Shown piece after piece: positions 16,397 through 26,400 of a DNA stretch of 64,000 bases. The notes under the pieces are model-generated. The model saw nothing but the letters and a program-made list of their open reading frames with translations, did not search any database and was not told where the DNA came from. The stretch covers positions 124,001 to 188,000 of the forward strand of contig CANLWB010000008.1 of NCBI GenBank assembly GCA_947494695.1. Direction: 5' to 3'. Made by a program: the position numbers and the translations under genes. Each line of letters starts with the position of its first letter. The first letter of the stretch is position 1. The stretch is from an uncultured Flavobacteriaceae bacterium (lineage in GTDB: Bacteria > Bacteroidota > Bacteroidia > Flavobacteriales > Flavobacteriaceae).

Positions 16397-16828
16397 ATGA
16401 ATTCTCAATTCTTTACGCTCCCATTTAATGCCGAAAAAATTATTACCAATAAAGAGCATAAAAAATGTGATATAAAAGAATCTATAGCTCATTTTATCCA
16501 TTTGATAAACACCTCATATTTTGGCGAATGTACGTTCGATGAAACTTTCGGTTGTTCCATTTGGGATGTGGATTTTGATAATTTAACCAGTACCAATAGA
16601 ATTAAAACATTAATAACAGACTCCTTAATTGATTCTTTAAAGAAACACGAGAAGCGATTAACAAAAGTCGATGTCACCATTTTTATTAAACAAGAGGAAA
16701 TAAGCGATGCTAAAACCTCTAACATCATCAAAAAAAAGGTTTCTATTAAAGTAGCCGGTAAGATTAGAAAAACAGATGAAGACTTTTTATACAAGGAATT
16801 TTTCTATATCGGCCCACTATCTTACTAA
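16397..16828 (+). CDS. tssE: TssE, gp25-like baseplate protein
   Basis: The protein belongs to the GPW/gp25 group: KESIAHFIHLINTSYFGEC, then TFGCSIWDVDFDNL and a strand pattern SLKKHEKRLTKVDVTIFI. The frame could open at a TTG at 16373, but the ATG at 16397 gives the expected length (143 residues), with MNSQFFTLPFNAEKI as start. TssE helps nucleate the sheath on the baseplate. It is the first gene of the plus-strand unit, divergent from the NlpC/P60 operon (178 bp apart), and precedes tssF by 22 bp. Confidence 0.85.
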   Translation: MNSQFFTLPFNAEKIITNKEHKKCDIKESIAHFIHLINTSYFGECTFDETFGCSIWDVDFDNLTSTNRIKTLITDSLIDSLKKHEKRLTKVDVTIFIKQEEISDAKTSNIIKKKVSIKVAGKIRKTDEDFLYKEFFYIGPLSY

Positions 16829-16850
16829 TTACAGTTAATGAAAAAGTACA

Positions 16851-18686
16851 ATGAACGAAAATAGTAAAGAGCAAATAAAAAACAGAATGCTAAAAAAAGC
16901 AGCAACATTATGGAATGTTCCTGCTAATGAAATTGAAATGTCTTTCGACCCTGTAATTTCACTTTTGCTAACTGCTTGTGCCGCGGAAATTGAAAAAATT
17001 TCTGGAGAAATAGACGAATCCCGAACCAGAATTACTGAGAAAATTATACAATTAATGACTCCCAGTTCTATTTTTGGTCCCAAACCTGCTCATGCCGTTC
17101 TGTATTCTGAACCTATAGACTCCTTTTTAAATTTAAATTCGGAGTATATGTTTTCTTTTAAAAAGAAAACATCATTTAAAAATACGTCGGTCAATTTTAA
17201 AGATATTTATTTCTCTCCGCTACAAGAGTTTAATCTTACTAACGGCTTTATTAAATATATAGCAACGGGCAATTCCATATCCGAGATTGGTGATAAAAAA
17301 CAATTGGAAAACATTTTCAAAACAGGTAAAAAGTCGGGTCTTCAAGAATCGTCCCTTTATTTAGGCATATCCAGTAGCTTTAAAGACATTTCATTACATG
17401 ACATTTCTTTTTATTTTGAATTACAAGACGTTGAAGATACTGCCATTTTTTATCATCATTTAAAAAACGCCGAATGGTTTATTGGAGACCAAAAAATAAA
17501 TACTTGTGAAGGCTTTTTTAATAGTAAGAAAACAACAGAGCTGGATTTGGATTCTATTTTTAATGATACCTCCAACAAAACAAACAATATTGTCGAACAA
17601 ATAAGAAATAATTATTCCAGACATTACATTACAGTAAAATCTAAAAAAACAAATTATAAAGCAGCTTCTTTTCCTGAGTTGGATGACATCATATCGGAAC
17701 ATAGGCTTAAAATAGAAAATGGTATTATTTGGATAAAAATTGTATTCCCCAGAGTTATTAATACAAGCTTGTTAGAAAATGTATTTTGCTCCTTAAATGC
17801 GTTCCCGGTAATAAATCGGGCACTGAATAGTTTTTCTTATCAAATGAAAGAATATATTAACATTCTTCCTATTAAAACCGAAAACCTGTTTTTAGATATA
17901 AAATCGATAACAAACACCAATGGAGAGATCTATAAGTCACAAAGCAAAAACACGTCAGGAGCAGAAAAAGGCGTATTTACCGTTAGAACGGATAACACTG
18001 GAAAGCTTTACCACAAAGGAGCAAAAGAATATATTGCTCATTTAATTGAATTATTAAAAGATGAAAGTGCTTCGTTCTCTTTTTTTAACAATGACTTTTT
18101 ACATAAAAACCTTAAGAATTTAAATCAACTCATTTCATTACTGGAAAACAAAGTATCTGAAATAACCAATGAAGTTACAGAAACTTGCTATGTCTCTTTA
18201 AAACCCTTTAGAAAAAATGAAACATTGCTCATAGACTACTGGACAACAAATGGAGAGGATGCCAATAACATTAAATCTGGCAGTTCCCTAAGAGCATATA
18301 ATGGTATTGGAATTAAACAAAAAAGTAGTTTTTTTATTACCCCCACTTATGCAGGTAAAAATGACCTGAGCATGAACGAACGGCTTAACAGCTATAGAAG
18401 AGCTTTGTTATCCAGAGATAGAATTGTTACCAAAGAAGATGTAAAAGCACTATGTTATGAAATGTACAATGATAAAATTACCAACGTAGCAGTTAATAAA
18501 GGATATACTACAGATATCGACCTGAAAAAAGGACTTATTCAATGCATAAACATCGAACTAACTCCTAATAAAGAAACACTTACAGAACAACACGAATGGG
18601 ATGCTTTGAATAATAATTTATTACTATATCTGGAAAAGCATTCGGTAAGTGTGTTTCCTTATAAGGTAACATTGCTGCCAAATTAA
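16851..18686 (+). CDS. tssF: TssF (VasA/ImpG-like) baseplate protein
   Basis: The 611-residue protein begins with the helical TssF start (KNRMLKKAATLWNVPANEIE, DPVISLLLTACAAEIEKISG, ITEKIIQLMTPSSIFGPKPA). A diverged middle follows, and then the conserved end with SYRRALLSRDRIVTKEDVKA and GLIQCINIELTPN. Two copies of TssF with one TssG form the wedge of the baseplate. It follows tssE directly. A 223-bp gap separates it from the PKD protein gene, where a second promoter may lie. Confidence 0.87.
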   Translation: MNENSKEQIKNRMLKKAATLWNVPANEIEMSFDPVISLLLTACAAEIEKISGEIDESRTRITEKIIQLMTPSSIFGPKPAHAVLYSEPIDSFLNLNSEYMFSFKKKTSFKNTSVNFKDIYFSPLQEFNLTNGFIKYIATGNSISEIGDKKQLENIFKTGKKSGLQESSLYLGISSSFKDISLHDISFYFELQDVEDTAIFYHHLKNAEWFIGDQKINTCEGFFNSKKTTELDLDSIFNDTSNKTNNIVEQIRNNYSRHYITVKSKKTNYKAASFPELDDIISEHRLKIENGIIWIKIVFPRVINTSLLENVFCSLNAFPVINRALNSFSYQMKEYINILPIKTENLFLDIKSITNTNGEIYKSQSKNTSGAEKGVFTVRTDNTGKLYHKGAKEYIAHLIELLKDESASFSFFNNDFLHKNLKNLNQLISLLENKVSEITNEVTETCYVSLKPFRKNETLLIDYWTTNGEDANNIKSGSSLRAYNGIGIKQKSSFFITPTYAGKNDLSMNERLNSYRRALLSRDRIVTKEDVKALCYEMYNDKITNVAVNKGYTTDIDLKKGLIQCINIELTPNKETLTEQHEWDALNNNLLLYLEKHSVSVFPYKVTLLPN

Positions 18687-18909
18687 TTTAAATTGTTAAT
18701 GGTACACCCAAATGGAACCAATTTATAACATAAATGCATCTAAATTAAGAATAACCAGCTTTGTTAGATACTTTTCATCGGAAAAAAACAGATTATTTAC
18801 AGATTAAGCCTCCTTTTTTTTCTAAAATGAATCTAATAATTATTAAAATATTTAAATTTACCTTATGATACTATTCCTTAATTGAGAGGAGTTTTTATTT
18901 ACAAAAAGA

Positions 18910-19893
18910 ATGAGCAAGCAAAAATCAAAACATTTAGACAAGAGCGTCATCTACTTATTTTTAATATCCTTTTTAATTTCTGCATCTGTACTTGCTTATA
19001 GATACACTAAATATATTCCGTGCCAGGATGTTGAATTAAGTATAAACGCCAGAGCATATAGACAAGACGAACTTATCAAGTTTTTGGACAATACAGAAAA
19101 TGCCAAGTCCTGGGCTTGGGATTTTGGTGATGATTCGGAAATTTCCACAAATAAGGAAGCCTTACATTTTTATAAAAGTCCTGGAGAGTACACGGTAACA
19201 TTAACTGTCAATAATATTTGTGAAGCAACAAAAGTCGTTACTATCAAGGAAAAATTATTTGTTATAGATTCTACTAAGCTTCCAGTATTTAACATTCCAC
19301 GTACTATTAAAGTTGGAGAAACCTTAACCGTTAAAGACGAAACAAACAACGCATCGACCTGGGAATGGCGATTTGGTGAAACTGCCGATGCAAACGCCAC
19401 CAGCAGAACTGCAGAATACACCTATGAAAAAGCAGGCTTAAAAACCATTTCCCTAATTGTAAATGGCGATATCAATCATATTACAGAAAAGCAAATTATG
19501 GTATTTGCCTTAGAAGAAGAAAAAGATAATAACTTAACCCAAATTACGGGAACAAATAGAAACATTAGAGATAATATAAAAGCAAATCCTACGGGTGTGG
19601 CAGACGCTCAAGGTAATTTAATAGCCGTTCCGCTTATTAATGAATCTCAATTTAAAAATAAGTTAATGTTAATATCTAAAAACAAGCTCACAGCCAATAC
19701 GTTTTCAGAGTATTTTTGTGGTAACATTAACAAAACGGTTATAGTAAATGGTAGAGAAACATCTTTCCTTTTGTTCTGTGAAAAAATTAGAGGAAGACGA
19801 TTAAAAATTAAACAATTAACCATTTACAGAGAAGAAGGTTCCAATTGTATTAAGTCTATAGGAATAAAGCATAATAGATTTGGTATTTTATAA
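18910..19893 (+). CDS. Single-pass membrane protein with two PKD domains, candidate T6SSiii envelope component
   Basis: The 327-residue protein has one TM helix near residues 13-29 (VIYLFLISFLISASVLAY) and a periplasmic remainder. It has a PKD domain at about 40-110 (SWAWDFGDDSE, GEYTVTLTVNN), a second diverged one at 130-200 (TWEWRFGETAD, AGLKTISLIVNG), and a C-terminal region of about 100 residues with no recognised fold. It lies 16 bp before tssK, inside the T6SS locus. Bacteroidota systems have specific envelope genes (tssO, tssP, tssQ, tssR) replacing TssJLM; this could be TssP or a relative, but I cannot assign the letter from sequence alone. Confidence 0.6.
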   Translation: MSKQKSKHLDKSVIYLFLISFLISASVLAYRYTKYIPCQDVELSINARAYRQDELIKFLDNTENAKSWAWDFGDDSEISTNKEALHFYKSPGEYTVTLTVNNICEATKVVTIKEKLFVIDSTKLPVFNIPRTIKVGETLTVKDETNNASTWEWRFGETADANATSRTAEYTYEKAGLKTISLIVNGDINHITEKQIMVFALEEEKDNNLTQITGTNRNIRDNIKANPTGVADAQGNLIAVPLINESQFKNKLMLISKNKLTANTFSEYFCGNINKTVIVNGRETSFLLFCEKIRGRRLKIKQLTIYREEGSNCIKSIGIKHNRFGIL

Positions 19894-19909
19894 ATAAGCA
19901 GTAATTAAT

Positions 19910-21067
19910 ATGGATTCTAACACAAACTATAGAGTAAACTGGATTGATGGTATGAAGATTAATAAAAGTCATTTTATTGAATCTGAAAACGCACTTTTAT
20001 CTACTCTAAATAATGCGATTAAAAAAAACATAACACCTATTAATTTTGGGCTTCTACCAAGTTTTAATGATGCCGAAAGCTCCATAGATGTGTCCATATC
20101 TATAGATGGTCAGGACTCAATAGCTGTTGTATTAAATACCTGTATAGGTGTTACCTTAGGAGGGCACCTTATACATATCACTAAAGAAACAAAAGAGTTA
20201 TTAGAACAATCGGGGTATATTTTAAAACATAGTTATACCATTAATCAAGAAGACACAGAATGGTATATTGTTCTTAAGGTAGATCCCTTTAAAAATATCC
20301 CTGTAGGTAATGCGGATCCAGAAGAAGAACCCCCAAGACATCCGCACACATTACCAGAATATACTTTAGATGTGTTACCTAAATCTCAAATATCTAAAAA
20401 AGAACTAGGCTTATTCCATTTAACAATTGGTAAAATTGTTTTAGTGGACAATGCACCTGTTTTATATGAAGATTTCATACCACCATGCAGTTCTATACAA
20501 AGTCATCCCGATTTAAAATTCACATTTATAGAGCTCAATGCGTTTTTAAATCAAATGGAAGCTTATTCCATGCACATTATACAAAAAGTTTATCAGAAAA
20601 AACAGACTAATGAACTTGCGCATATGGTGTTGCATTTAGCCGAAAGAACCTTGCAGTATCTAAACAATAACATATCGGAATCCAGATTAAAAGACACTTA
20701 TGAGCCTCCAATAGCTATGATCACTAAGCAGGTAAGCCTGGCCAGAACTATAAAAAGTAGTTTAGATGTTTACATAGGCACTGGAAAAGAAGATTTGTTA
20801 AACTATCTTACAGATTGGTGCGACTTAAACCAGGGTGCTTTTGAAAATGTACTTATAGACATGATAGACCTAGAATACGTACATACAGATATTAATACCT
20901 CATTATATAAAATATCGTCTTTTACCAAACTCATGTTGTCTTTGTTTAAAAAGTTAAACGAACTGGATTACATTGGAAAGAAATCAGACTCTAATATTTT
21001 TGTAAAAGAAGAAGTTGTAGAATCAAATACAGAAGTGAAGAAAAGAAGAAGCTTTCTTCTAGACTAA
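19910..21067 (+). CDS. tssK: TssK baseplate protein
   Basis: The 385-residue protein has the TssK opening: VNWIDGMKINKSHFIESENA corresponds to the W-x-x-G-M-x-L-x-x-x-H-F pattern. Other blocks are the beta-rich shoulder (GVTLGGHLIHIT), LPEYTLDVLPKSQISKKELG, a helical middle domain with LHLAERTLQYLNN and ARTIKSSLDVYIG, and a polar tail. TssK trimers link the wedges to the membrane complex. It is the last T6SS gene on the plus strand; after it come a hairpin and unrelated carbohydrate genes. It is slightly shorter than proteobacterial TssK (about 440 residues), usual for Bacteroidota. Confidence 0.88.
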   Translation: MDSNTNYRVNWIDGMKINKSHFIESENALLSTLNNAIKKNITPINFGLLPSFNDAESSIDVSISIDGQDSIAVVLNTCIGVTLGGHLIHITKETKELLEQSGYILKHSYTINQEDTEWYIVLKVDPFKNIPVGNADPEEEPPRHPHTLPEYTLDVLPKSQISKKELGLFHLTIGKIVLVDNAPVLYEDFIPPCSSIQSHPDLKFTFIELNAFLNQMEAYSMHIIQKVYQKKQTNELAHMVLHLAERTLQYLNNNISESRLKDTYEPPIAMITKQVSLARTIKSSLDVYIGTGKEDLLNYLTDWCDLNQGAFENVLIDMIDLEYVHTDINTSLYKISSFTKLMLSLFKKLNELDYIGKKSDSNIFVKEEVVESNTEVKKRRSFLLD

Positions 21068-21142
21068 AAAATAATGCATTGATTTTGTTAGCTTAAACGC
21101 CATTCTCTTCTTTAGATTCTTACTCTATTTCTAACAAAAAGA

Positions 21143-21162
21143 CCTTTCAAGTTAATGAAAGG
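21143..21162. terminator. Hairpin between convergent tssK and the lyase gene
   Basis: CCTTTC (21143-21148) pairs with GAAAGG (21157-21162); two more outer pairs form with one mismatch. It lies midway between the ends of convergent genes, so it may end transcription from both sides. Confidence 0.4.
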
Positions 21163-21232
21163 CCTAAATGTTTCGGGTAAATTCTATGCGATTCTACAAA
21201 GAATTTAGTCTCCTTACATAATCGTTAATTAA

Positions 21233-22873
21233 CTACTTTTTAAGCAATTTAAATGTCTTCGTTTCTTTTTGCTGTCCCGAGAGCTTAAGCAAATAAAAAC
21301 CAGGGGCTAAATTTAAGTTTTCAAACGATAATGAATATGCTCTTTTCGAAGCATCTAAAGTCTTAGAAAAAAGAGTTTTCCCACTGGCAGCACTATATAA
21401 GACAACCTTATTATAACCACCCTTATCTCCTAATGATATCGATATGTTAGAAGTAAATGGGTTTGGAAAGATAAACGTATCTTTTAGCCCCATTTCTTCT
21501 GACACCATTTTTGTAGTGAACAATCTTGATAATGTAGAACTTATGGTTGAAAATTTCCATTGTTGATTTTGATTTGATGAACCGGATCTCCATATTTTCA
21601 CATTCTGATTATTTGAACCACCGGCTCCTCCTCCAATAGAATAACCTGAAGCATTTCGTTTTTGTAACCTGAAATGACCAGAGCCTGCACTAATTTTTTT
21701 CCAATGCTGATTTTGATTACCGCTGCTACATTCCCATAATTTGAGGTTTTGTCCGTGAGAACCTCCATTTCCACCGTCTAAACAGTAATTGGTATTCCTT
21801 TTTTTATAAGAATAATATCCATTACCTCGGCTAATTTCTTCCCACTGCTGATTTCTATTATTGGTATTTGCAGACCATAATTTCACATTTTGATTATTTG
21901 AGCCACCATTTCCGCCATCAAGTGCATAGTTTGGAGCATTTCTTTTTGTAATATGAACAAAATTAGATTCTTCACCACCACCTCCATCGGGTACGTAGGT
22001 TTTGAAGTCATCAATTCGAACGTAGGCATCACCATCGGCTACGTCTCGACCACCATTGTAATAGTTAAACCAATACGCATATACTTTTAGTTTTTCTACC
22101 CTGCGGAAATTAATATTGGTAACATTACATACTTGCACACCATTTACCCAAGCTCGGAGTATTCCATTATTTTGTCCAATATCATTCATTTTAACATATT
22201 GCTTAACGTGATACCATCTGTTAAAATCCATATCACTGGGATCTCTTTTACTCCAGGACCCCCAATTCAATGCTGATGCAAACGTTTTTTTACTGGCATG
22301 TGGTTGAGCTCCAGGATTACTCACACTATATGCTCTAGGATTATAATTCCTATAATTTGTCGTACCAGGTCTTACCGGAGCATCATAGTTTGTGTACGTA
22401 TGGTACAAATAGTATCTGTTTTGAACATAGTTTTGGTTATCGCAGTTAATGGTACCACGGGCAGACCACCCTTCTACGCCGTAACCAGGTCTATTTCCCC
22501 ATCCGGCCTCGTCATAGGTCCCAGAAAATCCAGGTGCCTTACCACCATATCCTGCACTTTGATTCCCCATAGATGCATCATAACGAACTCGGTATTCTGC
22601 ATATACTTCTTCAGGTTCAAACCCCCATTGTTCCTTAAACATATAGCGCATCGAACCTCCATAATGTTGTCCTTTGTTAATTTTAATTTCAACACACGGA
22701 CTGTTATTATACCCACCCGATGTGAGGTGTCTAAAGTTTTGCCCTGCATTAAAATCATAATTGCTTTTAAAATTGGGTGAACTAAAATCATCTTCCCAAC
22801 TTTGTCCATGTAAAAAATTGGACATTAGTACTACTAAAAAACAATGTAGTAGACATCTTAATTTTGTTTTCAT
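21233..22873 (-). CDS. Secreted PL14-like polysaccharide lyase with ricin-type lectin and T9SS signal
   Basis: The 546-residue protein has a signal peptide (ending SNFLHGQ). A catalytic-type domain at about 25-300 carries YAEYRVRYDASMG, GGKAPGFSGTYDEAGWG and WYHVKQYVKMND, reminiscent of PL14/alginate-lyase-like beta-jelly-roll enzymes. A Gly/Glu linker leads to a beta-trefoil lectin (CBM13 type, about 310-455) with three repeats ending in QxW: NRNQQWEEI, NQNQHWKKI, NQNQQWKF. A T9SS type A sorting domain follows (DTFIFPNPFTSNISISLG to KTFKLLKK). It should be exported and kept on the surface or released. The substrate is not readable from sequence; alginate or another uronate polymer is likely for the family. 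Confidence 0.75.
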   Translation of the reverse strand: MKTKLRCLLHCFLVVLMSNFLHGQSWEDDFSSPNFKSNYDFNAGQNFRHLTSGGYNNSPCVEIKINKGQHYGGSMRYMFKEQWGFEPEEVYAEYRVRYDASMGNQSAGYGGKAPGFSGTYDEAGWGNRPGYGVEGWSARGTINCDNQNYVQNRYYLYHTYTNYDAPVRPGTTNYRNYNPRAYSVSNPGAQPHASKKTFASALNWGSWSKRDPSDMDFNRWYHVKQYVKMNDIGQNNGILRAWVNGVQVCNVTNINFRRVEKLKVYAYWFNYYNGGRDVADGDAYVRIDDFKTYVPDGGGGEESNFVHITKRNAPNYALDGGNGGSNNQNVKLWSANTNNRNQQWEEISRGNGYYSYKKRNTNYCLDGGNGGSHGQNLKLWECSSGNQNQHWKKISAGSGHFRLQKRNASGYSIGGGAGGSNNQNVKIWRSGSSNQNQQWKFSTISSTLSRLFTTKMVSEEMGLKDTFIFPNPFTSNISISLGDKGGYNKVVLYSAASGKTLFSKTLDASKRAYSLSFENLNLAPGFYLLKLSGQQKETKTFKLLKK

Positions 22874-22896
22874 AATTCATGTAATTTAAGGTTAAT

Positions 22897-22923
22897 ATTA
22901 CGTTATCGTAACATTTGCGTAAT
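22897..22923. promoter_or_regulatory. Three TTACG half-sites upstream of the lyase gene
   Basis: ATTACG (22897-22902), CGTAA (22907-22911) and CGTAAT (22918-22923) form a palindrome TTACG-TTAT-CGTAA nested in a wider ATTACG...CGTAAT inverted repeat, 24-50 bp before the ATG. The arrangement looks like a regulator site; the regulator is unknown. Confidence 0.4.
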
Positions 22924-23259
22924 ATAACTACGAAAGAAATAAGAAAAGGGATACAAAACGGTTCAAAAAAAGGGGTAATGAGTTCTTTTAACGAATTTTC
23001 ATCAATTATACAACTGAATAACAACTACTTACAAAAAAAACATTGGATACTTTTTTTCCTAACAGACTTCCTTAAAGACAATAAACAGCTATTAAATTGA
23101 CATTTAAAGATTTAATTTAAAGATTAAATCTGTGCTTTGTTAGTTATTATAACTATTACCTAAAACAAACATGAAACTCGACGTATAGATCGTTTTTATA
23201 CGTTTAGAAATTGGACGTTTAATGTATATAACAAGTGGGAACTTTATCTTTTTAAAATA

Positions 23260-23301
23260 AAATGTGACAATCTAATTATTCATAAACAGATTACCACATT
23301 T
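23260..23301 (-). terminator. Interrupted hairpin with T-rich tail after the DUF5107 gene
   Basis: AAATGTG (23260-23266) and AATCT (23269-23273) pair with AGATT (23288-23292) and CACATTT (23295-23301), leaving a 2x2 internal loop. On the minus strand the stem is followed by TTTTATTTTA. It lies about 120 bp beyond the stop of the DUF5107 gene. Confidence 0.5.
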
Positions 23302-23423
23302 CGATCGCATTATTAGATTAGCTTTTCACATTAATATCAAGTATAAAACAACAGATTGACCATATGCTACCTTTGTTTTATGCAATACTTATTAATGCCT
23401 ACCTCTTAACATGGAAACTCACG

Positions 23424-26400
23424 TTAGTTATAGTCTTTCATAACCTTTGCCCATAAATTATTCTTATAAACGCTTAAGGCCTTTTCAAATAATTGTTGAG
23501 CTTCGTTAGATTTGCCCAATCCTTTGTTCCCTAATGCCTCTAAATAATATGAATATGATATGGCTTTATGATTTGTAACTGCTGCCTCTTCAACAGCAAC
23601 CAAGGTTTTACTACGACCCTTTTCCCTATAAGCCTTTCCCTCTTTAATCAAGGATTCAAATAAGGTTTTGGCTTTTCCAGTATCACCTAATCTCTTATAA
23701 GATTCTGCCTGAAAATAAAGAAGGTCATACATAAACCCTTCGTTATTGGAATTTACACTGTTTTGATAGCTGCGCTTTGCATTTTTACGATCTTCCATTT
23801 TAGTGTAAACCTCACCTTTTAAATAATGAATCAAGGCATTCTTTTCATCATGAGTGGGTTTACCCACCTCTAAATTCTCTGGATACGTCATGGCAGCATC
23901 TAAATATTGTATAGCTTCTTCATATTGTTTTGCTTCCAGCAATTCCAATGCCTTTAGCGCATTCGTATTGACATAATGCCAATATATTTCTCTTCCCCCT
24001 TCCCAGGTTCTAAACTGATGATTGGATAGAAATTCCAGAGCCTTATCATAAGAACCATCCAAATTGTATAGTTCAACCAACGTTTTGGGAGCTTTCACAT
24101 CCTGCTTTACAATATCAATATTTTTTTCTAATACAGCCAAACATACCCTATAATCGGCCCCAGAGCCATCATAATATTTAGATAATTCGGCATACCATAA
24201 CGGAATATTATGTTGTAATGCTATGGCTTTAGACATATAGGTAATAGCAAGTTGCATATCCTTGTTATAATGGTAAGCGCTAAAAGCCAAATTTCTCCAT
24301 ACCATCGGGATATTATCATGAAACTCACTTGCTTTTTCCCATGCCTTAATAGCCTCTGTTTTTCTATGATCATATAACAGATTCCCCAGTAAATAGTAGG
24401 CCGCAACGTTTTTGGGATTTAATTTTATCGCGTGTTTTAGAACTGTTTCCGATTCTTCCCTATATGGAAAGCAATAATCTAATGCTATACTTTTAGCCCT
24501 ATTTAAAACAGACCATGCGGCGTCGGCATCTCCAGATTGACTATAGAAGTACGATAAATAGTAATAAACTAATGAGTTTTTAACGTCGTTTATTGAAGAT
24601 AACAACTGGATACCTTGATCGTACAAACCGGCATTCATATAATGGGTCGCAATGTCTAGGTAATTATTATCTACATCCTGCATGTTCTTATGCCAGGCCT
24701 GTATTGAATTTTCACCATTAAGTAACGCGTTTTCGTAAATAGCGGAAAAGTTTAAAGGATCGTAGGCCACCAATTCGTTTATTAAGGATTTCGCTTTTTC
24801 AGTTTTCCTTAATTTTCTTAGAAGCGCACTGTAAAGCACAACTATTCTTCCATCCCTATTGTTACTGGTATAGGCTTCTGAAATGTAATGCAGTGCTTTT
24901 TCATAATTCCCATTTAAACTCTCCATTTGAGCTAACTGATAATTTCCCGAAGAAAACCATTGATAATACCATGTCGCTCTGGCAAAATTCTTATACGCTT
25001 CGTTCAGATTTCCAAGACCTCTGTGTGCCAGCCCTAAATAGTAGTACAGCTCGCCTTCCTTAGGTTGGTAATACTTTATTTTTAATTTATTGGCCGCAGT
25101 TTGAAAGTATCTCAATGCATCTTTATATCGGGTTTGATTGACCCTTCTAATTCCTAGAGCAATATTCGTTCGGTAATCATTTGGTGAAATTTCAAGGGCT
25201 TTTAAATAATAATCATCTGGATTTTTTCCAGGACGGTTAAATTGCTCCACAAATCTACCGGTAAGATATAAATCTTCAACAGAATTAATATCTTCAACAG
25301 CCTTAACAGGTTCTTGAGATTTTGGCAATGTTGGTCGTTGGGGTTTGTAGGGCTTATATGAAATCAAAGCCTTACCATTTTTGTCAAAAAGCTCAATGCT
25401 CAAGCGATATTCATCAAGTACTTTTTTTCCTTTGTATGTCGATGTAAATGGTTTTGCAGGTCCTATATGGATCGCCCCATCAGCTATAATTTCTTCACCA
25501 TATTTTAATACATATTTAGCATCCTTAAAGTTTTGTGTCGTATTAAAACCATAAAATACTGTTTTAGAGTTTCGCATTTGAAGCGTCACAGACGCATCTA
25601 TATTAGCATGCTTTACAACCTCTAACTCTCGAATAGGATACCAATAATTTTTAGCGTCTTTCACCGCATGCGGTAAAATCCAACTATAATCAGGTTGATT
25701 ATTTGAGAATGTGCCTGTCATAAGTTCAACATAGGCTTTACCATCATCTGTTAATTTACGTCTCGCATTTTGCCCTTGAAGGCCTGGACCAAATTGCCAC
25801 AGTTTTGAAGCATTATTTTCATGAGGATCTCCAACATGAACCGTCCCTGCACTCACGCCATAATCATATCCCCCAATAAACCCCTCTTCAATATCCCACA
25901 TAAAAAATGAAACCGGGTTCGGGTGATTTTTCCACCAGGTTAAATCCACATCTTTATCATAACGCGTTCTTCCATAATCCTCCGTTCTATTTGAAAGTGG
26001 CCATTGAATAAAACTTCTGTTATTATGATATACACCAATTTCTTGACTTGGTGGCCAAAACGTTCTAAAATTCTCATTTGCTGTAATGGCTACATTTGCC
26101 CAAAACAGAAAGGTTTTCGTTTTTGTACTGGTATTATTTAAACGATAATCAACTTCTATGTAGGACTTATCGGGATGCAATGTCATGCCCACAATGCCTC
26201 TAGCTCGCATGGTTTTTTCGGTTTCCCCAATCCAAATCGTAGCACTGCCATCTTCATTTTTCACTAATCTATAATCACTAGGTAACATGGTTGTGGTTCT
26301 ATGATGATGTGGGAAACACCATTCTATACCTCCAGACACCCAAGCTCCTAAAGTTCCTATTAAATCAGGCTTTATAACGCTGTTAGTATGAAACATTTCA

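Larger units (their letters stand above)
22874..23423. other. 550-bp gene-free stretch: operator-like repeats, AT hairpins, terminator
   Basis: The stretch lies between the start of the lyase gene and the end of the DUF5107 gene, both minus strand. It holds the TTACG repeats at 22897-22923, an AT hairpin GATTTAAT/ATTAAATC (23109-23116 and 23123-23130), and the terminator-like element at 23260-23301. Short frames here have no coding character. Confidence 0.6.

Noticed and set aside
22788-23100. Small genes in the gap upstream of the lyase gene
   Set aside because: Frames of 61-78 residues on both strands overlap the operator and AT-rich DNA and show no coding pattern or conserved motif.
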